In this document: positions 32,760-42,123 of the stretch, in pieces | Position numbering within the stretch: the stretch's first letter is position 1 | Layout: every line of letters begins with the position of its first letter | DNA from: Suillus spraguei | Lineage: Eukaryota > Basidiomycota > Agaricomycetes > Boletales > Suillaceae | Assembly: GCA_016800925.1 (NCBI GenBank) | Contig: JABCPU010000450.1 | Location: forward strand, 1-52,421 | Direction of reading: 5' to 3' | Length of the DNA stretch: 52,421 nucleotides | Program-made: the position numbers and the translations under genes | The notes under the pieces: model-generated | What the model was told of the DNA's origin: nothing | What the model saw: only the letters and a program-made list of their open reading frames with translations | Database searches by the model: none

Positions 32760-33140
32760 TTATGTCTAAATTTTTGTTTCTCTTTCACTTACTATATAGT
32801 CCAGTGTAGTAGTGTAGAAACATCTCAGTGCTTCGAGAGAGACTGAGATGTAAGTCTGTATTAGATTCTCGTGCATCAGCATTGATTGACAAAAGCAATA
32901 GTGTACCTTGTTCTTATAGCCCCTTCTCTCCCTGTCCTCGTTAGCCTCTTCTCGCAAGAGAATCAACAATGTATTCAGGTTATACTGATAGATATCAGCA
33001 TACTAGGGTTAGTCCAAATTTGACCTGTGTCATTCAAGCTCCGACCTTTGGTGAAATAGTCAGCCAAGAACTTATCTCACATGAGGTTTGCCAAATGTTG
33101 GTCAACATCTGGTTGCCCAACTGAGTCTAAAGGGTCCTGG
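32760..33140 (-). repeat. LTR-like family C, right inverted copy
   Basis: Minus-strand homologue of 31675-31910, extending further 3': after GGGGCTATAAGAACAAGG it continues CTGATGCACGAGAATC, TACATCTCAGTCTCTC and CTACACTGGACTATATAG. With its partner it encloses the minisatellite as a ~1.4 kb inverted structure. It ends directly before the KDZ terminal repeat. Confidence 0.6.
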
Positions 33141-33404
33141 AATTTTCACCTCAACATCACGTTACCTTTGCCTAATTACCTTGCCATACTGGGTGGGAAT
33201 GGAAAACTAAATAGTACAGCAATTCCTTGTTCCCACTATGCCCCAATACCTCCCCAATAAAAGCCTTTATTCCTTTCTCGCTATGCTTACTTAAATGCTA
33301 GGAATGCTGACAGTGTGGTAGACAGCTTCCCAGGGCTTGCCGAGCACTGCCCACCTCTCCCATGACATTGCAGCTTATGTCAACCAGTCTCATCATCGTT
33401 CCCC

Positions 33405-34055
33405 ACAATGATGACACTATCTCCTGCATATGTTGACCTTTTTTAAAAATTCTTTTTTAATTCTACACTCATTTTCTAACCTCTACCATCTGGTAATACT
33501 GCAATACAACCTGTGCCAGTCCTTCGCCCTCTCACTACCGTGCATGTGCTATGCAACCAAGTCCTCGTCGTTTCCCACAATGATGACACTATCTCCCTCG
33601 TATGTTGAGCTATTTAGTTCTTTTTTCATTAGTTCTACACTCATTTTCAAGCATCTAACCTTGGGATACAACCTCTGCCAATCCTTCACCCTCTTGCTGC
33701 TGTGCGCACGCTATGTCATCAAGCCGTCGTCATTCCCGACAATGACAATGTTATCTCCTTTGTATGTCGACCTGTTTTTTTTTAGTTCTTTCTTAGTTCT
33801 ACAACTCATTTTCAAATGTGTACCCTCAGGAAATATTGCAATACAACCTGTGCCAGTCCTTTGCCCTCTCGCTGCTGTGCACATACTATGCATCAATTTT
33901 TCGTCATTCAATGCTGTATCTCCTTCATATGTCAGCATTTTTTTAGTTCTTTTAAACTCATTTTCATTTTCTAGCCTCTACCTCCAGCAATATTGTGATA
34001 TCACCCATGCTAGTGCTTTGCCCTGCTGCTGCTGTGCACGTGCTATGTAACAGAT
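33405..34055. repeat. Four tandem ~155-bp units at the inner end of the left KDZ terminal repeat
   Basis: Units begin near 33405, 33572, 33735 and 33900, each with CACAATGATGACACTATCTC-like sequence, ATGTTGACC/TATGTCGACC, a T-run, TTAGTTCTACACTCATTTTC, AACCTCTGCCAGTCCTT, GCCCTCTCGCTGCTGTGC and TGCTATG. The right terminal repeat carries one unit. The copy-number difference makes the two ends unequal in length. Confidence 0.8.
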
Positions 34056-34119
34056 CCTGAGGTACCAATAAATAAACAGTAGACACAATGATATCACTCT
34101 GTTACAAAGCAGCATGCCT

Positions 34120-36050
34120 GGGCCCTCACTTTTTGCCCTTTTCAGACCTCTCCTTCCTCTGCTTTTTGTGTACAGCCACTTCAGTACCACCAGTGCCACT
34201 AACTATGTTTACAAACTCTTTCTGGTGTAATGTCAAGCTGTGTGATGTACTGGTATTAGAGTCTACATGTGTTAGCGACCTAGCCAGGCGCTCAGAAACT
34301 TGAGTAGTATCTGCAACAGGCACTCTATCAAGAGCGGCAGCCCGTGTGTATCAGTCTCCTAGTGCGGAGTGTGCTAGTTGCATTGGTCAGAGGTAGGTGC
34401 TATGCGCTGTCTCACGACCTACGTCACAGAGACAAGGTTCTTGAAGACAATCAAAGACGTAGAAGCAATGAGCTTCTACGAAGTTCAAATAGTGACAATA
34501 AGCTTATGAAAAGCTTATTGAAAGAAGTTCAGGGTCGAAGATCAAGTAGATTCAAGTTAAAGAAGTACAAAGGCTATCTGTGTGTATTTATACGTCAGAT
34601 TGAAGCGGAGCACGAATACATAAGTATCGCTAGATTAAGTATGAAGTCAGATAGCCAATAGGAAGACGCATGCTCACAGATGAGTCAGAGGCATATGAAC
34701 CAATGAATACATGCATGTGCGAAAGGGAGTCATAGGTGCGGAGCTGAAGGTGTAAAAGGTACGAGCCAATGAGGCAACACACGAGTCATAGGTAGATGCA
34801 AAGGAAAAGATAAAAGGAAATACGACACCAGACGTAGTCCTTGAGCCAAAGGGCTGTTTGTGTGAACCAGAGGGTAGCATGTGTTGAAGCGCAGGAGAAG
34901 GCGTCGAATGCGACAGAGGCATCTGAGATGTGAGGAGCATGAAGAGTGCGCATGAGCATGAGGGGTACTGGAAGAGTGCATGTTTAGCGGCAATGGAGGA
35001 GGCGAGCATAGGCGAGGTAGGGAGTGATGATGGCAAGCCAGACGAGGTAGCGGAGGACAAGGATGGAGGCCTCATCGGGACGAGAGTAGATGGCGACGCA
35101 TAGGAGGAAAAATGATAGTAGGGGCGCAAAAAGGTGTTCATGTAACACATGAGCCATAGAAGCCTCTCCAGTTGGTTCCTCCAAGGGGGAGATTGAATCT
35201 ATGTGCATCACATCATGTTCTTGTGAAAGACATTAAGTTTAGGCTCACAAAAATAAAATTATGAATTGTACCTTCATTATCCTTGTCATGTGCAGACTGA
35301 AATCTTATGCGGTCCCACTGCTCCCACTCATCACGAGACATCTTTCAGAACATTGTAACACCTGTCTTCAAAGCATTGTGAAGAACCTTTAACTCCATGG
35401 TTGAGCTAATGTCAGAGGGGCTGACAAAATCAGTGGCCAAATTTCAATCACAATGCCATGCTTTGCAGTGATTTGCATGTCAAAGTTATTATAGAACATC
35501 TTAGGAATGGGGACTTGCACTGCTTGATCTAAGTATATTTAGGTTATTGACGAAACATTCAGGAACATAAACACTTACTCAACTTAGCAAGAATGAGCGA
35601 TGTGAGCTCTCTCTTCAGTGTGAGATAAGATTCCTTATAGTTTGAGACAAGACCTGCCGCATGTTAGCACAGATATATGTCAATAGTAAGTACTTAAATT
35701 ACCTGTGACACCAGAAATCACACAAGCTTTGAGATATGTGGTGAATTTGTGAGGTGTGAGTCAAGTCAACATAACAAAATGGTCGGCTAGCTTGTCCTCT
35801 GACATGTATATGAATGGTCGTGCTAGATGGTCACAATCTCCACAAACAGCAACAAGAAAAATCACCTCCCCAGTCCGTACAGCAAGCTCTGAAAGCTAAG
35901 TGGTGTGACATTGAGTAGTATGAGATTATTAGGTGAGTCTGGTAGCGAGAAAGAAAATAAACAGGGTATTAACCAAGAGGCACACAGCGTGCAGTGGCCC
36001 CTTGAGACGCAAGGTAAATCCTGCCGTAGATTTAGTAATGGCAGAAGCAA
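34120..36050 (-). pseudogene. Second ORF of the KDZ transposon (unknown function), interrupted by an LTR-like insert
   Basis: Minus-strand fragments: VPIPKMFYNNFDMQITAKHG and IVIEIWP (about 35560-35440); PSDISSTMELKVLHNALKTG and MSRDEWEQWDRIRFQSAHD, KDNEG (about 35430-35290), with a frame change and one stop between; then IDSISPLEEPTGEASMAHV (35211-35148), continuing beyond the insert as RAAALDRVPVADTTQVSERL and ending in a basic KKQRKERSEKGKK tail (34126), a likely nuclear signal. Several introns are implied, but boundaries are only approximate. The SPS..ELxxLxxALxxG plus DEWExW pattern resembles proteins found with KDZ elements in mushrooms; no enzymatic role is evident. Confidence 0.45.
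34345..35147 (-). mobile_element. LTR-like insert (~800 bp) in the second KDZ ORF
   Basis: Reading on the minus strand, the coding text MAHV breaks at TGTTACATGAACACC (35147) and resumes RAAALDRV after GGAGACTGATACACA (34345). TG..CA ends and a size near 800 bp suit a solo LTR. The flanking bases CATG and CACG differ by one base, so a target duplication is only suggested. No second copy of this sequence was noticed in the window. Confidence 0.45.
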
Positions 36051-36177
36051 AGTAACTACACACCAATGGATCTAGATGGATTTGGACGGGACATGAGGGC
36101 ATCGGCGCGAGGATCCGGTAAGGGTTTGTGGAAGAAGTACAGTTTCACCTTAGCAGAGTGAAAAGGCTATATACTCG

Positions 36178-39100
36178 CTATAAGGGAATTCTTTGGTTGC
36201 TGCCGCAGACTGTAATGAGATGCTTGTCAAAAATGGGGGTTTGACAGTCAGTGTGACTTTGCTCGCTATAGCATGTTTCCTGGAGGAGGACAAAGTCCTC
36301 CAGGAAAGTGTAGTGAGAGACTTTGGACCAGTCAAGCATTGGTGCTGGTGGATTGAGAGTCAGTGCAGCTTCATTGTAAATTTTCATGGCATTTTGAATA
36401 GCCTTGCAACGTGTCTGAAGAGACTTGGCAATATGTGTCTGCATGCAATATCCTTTTAGAAAAATATATGAACCAAACACTTAGATCAAATGTCAAAGAC
36501 AGACTTACCAGTCTTTGAGATGTTCAATTTATGGAGCTCAAAGAGATGTTGAACAACAAGGCTTTGGAGATTGGCCAGGGACTTGTGAAATGATCGAGTA
36601 GTGATGAACTTGATAGTGTCAATGTATTGAGGGTCTATGGGTTCCCAGCAATGCATAATGCCCATCTTCACCTCAAGTGCGTTGACTTCATGCAAGATCT
36701 GATTGTATCGCTCTGTTGCATGATGTCTCTGTGTCTCGAGTTTGCGTGTGTGAGATAGGTCATTTGTGTATGATGTATTCACGATGGAAAATTGATAATC
36801 TGATGGTGTTGCACCCAGGAACAGAGATGACACATTCTCTGAAGCGGTTCTGACAATAAACTCAATTAATGGTATTCAAAGGTGTGATGCAGTAAGGAAT
36901 GCACCTTGCATCTCAAAGCTTCTGTAACATCTCGACATACACAACAGCATGGATGTCATACTTGGTTTCCTGGCTGCAGGTTCTTAGGTACTCCGACTGT
37001 TCGGCTCACCAGGCCTTGATATCCATGTCACTGATCCCAAGCGAACATTTCGCTTCCTGCAGTGTGAATCCATCTTCTTTGATGATGCGGAGGGCCTGCT
37101 TATAGTTACCGTAGAGCATGTTGCTAAGGTTGAGGTATTTGTCTTCATCCCATTGATGAAATAGTATGTCAATGAACATGCAGTGGTTGTACACTGATGC
37201 ATAATGTATGATGGGTGCAAGCTGATTTGAGTGACTGAAAATTCTCTCCATTCTTGCAAGGTCTTCAAGGCCAATGCCCTCGATGATGTTGGGGTGATTG
37301 ATATTTTGACAGGCATAGTTGTGTGTATAACCATGGAAAACATCGACACACATACAGCACTCATTCTCAGCAAACCTAGTGGCAAGCGAACTTAATGAGA
37401 TTGTTTGAGTGAGTTTACAACCGATGTTGTAACCAATCAACAGTCGAGGTCCTAGAACGTCGAGCACCTTACTGACAACAGAGAGAGGATATTTGAAACT
37501 ACGAGAGATACAGCTATTAGGGTTCATACAATGATGGATGTTGGCAATACATACAGTTCTCCACTATGAATCATGTCAACAATCCATTGTATAATGCCAT
37601 GACAGCAGGTGCATGCAAATATTCCAGTTTCCTCAAAGATGCCCCATGACTTCTTCTTTGCATCGGCTCTTGCTGCTTTCCAGTTGTCTGTACAAGTAGA
37701 TGAAGGAGTAGTAGAGGCAGAGGCACATTCACCATTGGCAGTGACACTGACATCAGGAGGTTCAGGGCTGGACTTCACCTCATGCACAAACTGATCAATG
37801 AACTCAGGTTCCAGAAAGTAGTCACTCCTAAAGACATGCCGATCACCAACTTCATGTCCGCCCAATGGTGCCATGCAGGATAGTGAGTTGTTACCATCAA
37901 AGATGATCATCTTGCAGAATTTGAGTTCTGGTTCATCCTGAAGCTTGAAACACATTAGATGAGCCTTTACTTTGCATTGGAGGTACTTACCTCATAGCTA
38001 CAAGGTGGACAAGAATTCAGTACCCGCCAGTTTGCCGTATTATGTGCAAGAGTCTGCAAAACTTGTTGATTGATCTTGCGTCTCATCATCAGGTACACAT
38101 CGAAGCAGTCGGCTAATATATTTCGGTAGTGACGATTATAGGGCCACTGTAACTGACTTGAGTCATTGAAAAGCATATAGGAAAAGAAATCTCACATTGT
38201 ACAGGTCACAGATGACCTTGGCAAATGCCTCAGTGCTGACTGAAGGTTTGCGCAGCCGTATCCTACGGTAGAGCTCAAAGTCGACAGTGACATTGCTATA
38301 GTGGGGGAGAGTGGACTGGCACCAACATAGCCACTAAGTACTAGCACTTCAGATACAGTCAAGACAGATGCTTCACAATGGATGATGGTAGTAGATTTCA
38401 AAGTGTAGATATCGATCACATCAATCTCAAAGTTGAATGATATGGGAGGCAGTGGTTCGTCTGTTGACAGAGGGTCCAGATCAAGAGCCTCTGAGCATCA
38501 AGAGGCAGGCAAGGGATCGAATTCAGCAGTGTATGCCCATCAAAGATAGGCTCTAGAGAGGCTCTCAGAGACTGATTCCCAGTTTTCTTGCAAGCATTGG
38601 AGGCATAGGCTCCTGTCATATACCATACTTCTAATCTCAGATCCGACCATATCCAATCAGATCCGATCAATTCCATATCCGTCCAGTCCACAGATCCTGT
38701 CCAGACCACCCATCCGAATGTGCTCACTTCTCGCACCTTAACTCCCTTGTGTATATCAGCGTCTATCTCCTTTCGTCATTCCTCCTGTTTCCGGTATTCC
38801 GGCTGTGTATATTTCCATCCTACATCACTGATCCGTTACCTGTGTTCATTTCCGATTCGTGCTTACTAATCCGCTGTGCATTAACTAATAGACTTCTGTT
38901 ACACTTCGTACATAGCCCTCGGTCCCAGACTTGTTGATTATCTGTCTTAGATACTTACAGTATATAAACCACTTGTAAATCTCCGTAGAACCTTAGTTCG
39001 AATATCATCTTAGATTCTGCTCATTCTGCTTCCTCCAGACTTAAGCCACTTTCCGCTCTAAGTCATCTTCCGAGACTGGGATTGATTCCTATAGTCTATA

Positions 39101-39830
39101 CCTCCGACTCTATCTTTGGATAGTCTATCTCTGCTAGTTTCTAGTTAGGAATTCGTTCCGAAGCTAGTCTTAATCTTTGTTCTATTCCTATGTTCCGGAT
39201 AACCTTCAGATGTATCATATCCAATACCTTCGGACGTCCGGACCCATTGCGCAACTCCTCCCGGATCTTTGGACGTATAACTTCTCCCTGAAATAAGGGG
39301 CATTACTCGGGAAAGGGGCACAGTGCATGAACTGAGGCCAAAGCCCTTCGGATCTCTCTACCTTTGAGTATGGTCTTAACAGCTCCAAGTACGCTTATCT
39401 TTGTAGACACGCCACCTAATTGCATAAGCTAGAGTATAAGTGGTGAGGAAATTGAACTTACTGGCTGCCAACAATGTCACGAACAGCATGAATAAAAGTC
39501 TCATCTTCCTGCAGATCATCTGGTATTGTTTCCCATTGCAATGTGTCATCCGCCTGAAGAGCGGTTGTATCATCACCCAGAGAAAAGTTTGATCTTGAGA
39601 ATTGTTGTCTCTCATGTCAGTGAGTAGTGCTTAACTCTGAGAACTAAGTCCTGCATAGTAATAAGCAAAGAATGATGGTAGAACCAACTGCCCATTTACC
39701 TGAGGTATTAGCTGCATATCTATCATGACAGTGCTTACTCTCTAGCTGTTGCTGAGACTGACTGAGAGTTCGTGCTTGCATATGAGCCTTCATTCAAGAA
39801 TTCCCAACAATTATTCTGATAGAGCGAGAT
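36178..39830 (-). pseudogene. KDZ family transposase, multi-exon, degenerate, split by a solo LTR
   Basis: KDZ landmarks on the minus strand: RVYKDKRTW (about 39400); then, beyond a solo LTR, AYASNACKKTGNQS; IDIYTLKSTTIIHCEASVL, LSGYVGASPLSPTIA, then shifted LYRRIRLRKPSVSTEAF, KVICDLYN; NWRVLNSCPPCSYEV; CKMIIFDGNNSLSCMAPLG; KKSWGIFEETGIFACTCCHG, WIVDMIHSGE; KYPLSVVSKVLDVLGPRLL, IGYNIGCKL, VDVFHGYTHNYACQNINHP, GIGLEDLARMERIFSHSNQL; FHKSLANLQSLVVQHLFEL; and C-terminal THIAKSLQTRCKAIQNAMK, YNEAALTLNPP, LDWSKVSHYTFLEDF. A 1-nt loss near 38270 shifts the frame, and the usual GYDIGC is GYNIGC, replacing a conserved acid. Family members have an RNase H-fold nuclease core and are often found with CxC proteins. 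This copy is very unlikely to be active. Confidence 0.88.
38614..39381 (-). repeat. Solo LTR of family B (768 bp) with 5-bp target duplication GCTCC
   Basis: Minus-strand start TGTTAAGACCATACTC at 39381 and end GTATATGACA at 38614, flanked by GCTCC at 38609-38613 and 39382-39386. It aligns with the LTR at 48555-49963 at both ends and around the TATATA promoter (about 38962). Removing it rejoins KDZ transposase coding sequence. Confidence 0.88.
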
Positions 39831-40267
39831 ACACCTTGTGTGCATGCAGGACCCATGGTGGCTGGCTGGAGGAAGTTGGTTAAGACTCTGACTTGGTTAC
39901 ATAGTGCATGCACAGTAGAGAGAGGGCGAAGGACTGGCACGGGTTGTATCACAGTATTACCAGATGGTAGAGGTTAGAAAATGAGTGTAGAATTAAAAAA
40001 AGAATTTTTAAAAAAGGTCAACATATGCAGGAGATAGTGTCGTCATTGTGGGGAACGACGACGAGACTGGTTGACATAAGCTGCAATGTCGTGGGAGAGG
40101 CGGGCAGCGCTCGGCAAGCCCCGGGAAGCTGTCTACCACACTGTCAGCGTTCCTAGCGTTTAAGTAAGCATAGCGAGAAAGGAATAAAGGCTTTTATTGG
40201 GGGGTATTGGGGTATAGTGGGAACAAGGAATTGCCGTACTATTTAGTTTGCCATTCCCACCCAGTAT

Positions 40268-41345
40268 TAGTGTTGCCGTCGAAGTGAAGTGACTTCGAGG
40301 TAACTTCGCTTCACTTCGAAAACGTGAGACTTCGGTTAACTTCGTTGTTCCGAAGTCGAAGTGCCACTTCGTCCACCTCGAGAGGTGAATCGAAGTTACC
40401 ATGCATATTACTTCTATGTCTGAAGCCCTTTATCCGCCTCCCATATTTATCATATATTTCAGTGTTTTAACAATAAAACACCACTGTACATCCTAAGTAC
40501 ATTCAATATAGGCTTTTCGCACATTTTCTCGGACATTCGCTAAGTCAGTTTCATGATTGAATTGAAATCTGTGAGAAAAGGTACCTTGAAAGTTCACTCT
40601 CACAGATAGCTGCACAAAACATTGTTGTCCATTTCGAAACAAAATTTCCACTACTCATTGGGCGGCCTCACTCCAAGAACAAGTTTTCTTCCAAGTAGTC
40701 GGTCACAGTTTCCTCCAGGCTTGCCTGCAGCACTGCGTATCCCAAGGCTCACAAACTCTGGCTCATCAGTTTCATGATCAGTAACACCAAACAGGATGAT
40801 ATTGGGAGGTACATCCACTATTTTGCAATAGACGAAAATAATATTTTGTAGCAAAAAGAACATATATTCTCGTTGCTTTTGCATCATCTATCCCTTCTGA
40901 ACGAGTTTTCCCATCCAGCAAAGAGACATGCGCAGGTGTGCTAACCTCTTCACCAAACATTCTCGAAGTTTTACATATACTTAAGTTCTCTTACAAGCAA
41001 GACCAGTTGAATTACACGTCCCATCAGGTCCCATCTTGTTGCAGAAGTAGGTTATACTATTTCAAGGCCAGTATGTAAGAATGCCATAGACGAGCTCATG
41101 GTAACGGGCAAGCCTGACGAAGTTACTTAGCTGCTCGCAAATGAAAATGAGAACTAATCCTCGTCCGGGTCTTGGATTATGCTGTAACAAGCTCTGAGCT
41201 AGATTACTAATATATTCTCAGACTTGTCTGTGACTTCGCGAAGTGTAACGAACTGCACTTCGAATAACTTCATTGACATCGAAGTCTACCGAAGTGTCTC
41301 AAATGTACACTTCGATTCGCTTCAGTTCGCTTCGCGGCAACACTA
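40268..41345. mobile_element. Non-autonomous hAT-type element (1,078 bp) with 8-bp target duplication
   Basis: Perfect 11-bp inverted ends TAGTGTTGCCG / CGGCAACACTA, flanked by CCCAGTAT at 40260-40267 and 41346-41353. Subterminal regions are packed with GAAGTG/CTTCG words in both orientations. An 8-bp duplication and TAGTG-type ends fit the hAT superfamily. The interior encodes no transposase, but carries a minus-strand segment (40651-40960) with coding character: FFLLQNIIFVYCKIVDVPPN, VTDHETDEPEFVSLGIRS, GKPGGNCDRLLGRKLVLGV. It may be a captured gene fragment. It sits inside the right terminal repeat of the KDZ element. Confidence 0.9.
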
Positions 41346-41389
41346 CCCAGTATAGCAAGGTAATTAGGCGAAGGTAACGTGATGTCGAG

Positions 41390-42120
41390 GTGGGAATCTT
41401 AAGTTTGGCTCTAGCACACTACCGATTTTGGATGCAAAGTTTCCACAATGGCACAATTAGCACAGCGACTGGTCAACGTCAATCATAAAACTGAAGAAGG
41501 AAGGACTCAGGCAGCAAAAAATTGGTCACCAACACCGACCAGTCTCATCTGACTTCAAAGTTCCAGAATCTGCTGTGACTCCGACATGCTCGGCCTGAGG
41601 CTATTCAAGACGAGCAGCACTTCAGGTAACAGTGTCTCGCCCAAACAACCTAATTCAAACCATTGATACAGACCGTATATGATAGGCTGATTGGCAGTGC
41701 AGGCGATGCCAATTTGATGCCGAGTGTCAATATGATGTCGAATGCATGTACACAGGGTTGAACCTTCGAAAGCTTCGAACGCTCATGCACATCATGATAG
41801 TAAGATCCGAACTCCTCAGGTGAATGGTATGTGAAGCTTCGAACACTCCCGTAGAAAGTAAGATTCGAACTCAGGTGAATTCCCTAGTGAATGGTACATG
41901 AAACTGGGCGTAGGGCTCCTCTTTGGAAGATCTGCCTTGTTCAGAACAGGTTATAGGAGATGCACAACATGCGTTTACTCTATTCTAGCACTATCAATCG
42001 CCACACGAGGCACACACACCTCGATCTGCGCCTCCAACCGTGGTATGTGATGATTCAAATGTAAAGCATGCCCCTTTGCATATAAACTTCAACACATGAA
42101 TCGCCAGCTTTCAGATTACC
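41390..42120. other. Upstream region of the Hsp70-like gene with an imperfect tandem duplication
   Basis: Contains block A at 41426-41451 (see 4478), and an imperfect two-copy repeat at about 41772-41905 (AAGCTTCGAACRCTC, GTAAGATYCGAACTC, AGGTGAAT, AATGGTAYRTGAA). No coding segment is recognised; the stretch before 42124 presumably includes the Hsp70-like promoter, but no clear TATA box was identified. Confidence 0.5.
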
Positions 42121-42123
42121 ATT

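Larger units (their letters stand above)
33150..41390 (-). mobile_element. KDZ DNA transposon with long terminal inverted repeats, invaded by three other elements
   Basis: Terminal inverted repeats: 33150-33555 matches the reverse complement of 39885-40267 plus 41346-41390 (CATCACGTTACCTT, GCCTAATTACCTTGC, TACTGGGTGGGAATGG, AATAAAGGCTTTTATT, GCTGTCTACCACACTGTCAG, GTTGACC and others). The transposase (36178-39830) and a second ORF (34120-36050) lie between them on the minus strand. Later insertions: a hAT-type element in the right repeat (40268-41345), a solo LTR-B in the transposase 5' region (38614-39381) and an LTR-like element in the second ORF (34345-35147). Without them the element is about 5.6 kb. 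Target duplications of the KDZ element itself could not be identified. Confidence 0.75.

Noticed and set aside
31977..32788. Three long minus-strand reading frames of 160-176 codons
   Set aside because: They overlap each other over a minisatellite, have no domain, intron or codon support, and are by-products of the repeat.
34100..35147. LTR starting at TGTTAC near 34100
   Set aside because: The bases before and after do not match, and coding text of the KDZ second ORF continues through 34126-34344, so the insert is better placed at 34345-35147.
36275..36305. Perfect hairpin CCTGGAGGA..TCCTCCAGG
   Set aside because: It lies within KDZ transposase coding sequence (TFLEDFVLLQE) and is explained by codon content; no sign of a terminator or recombination site.
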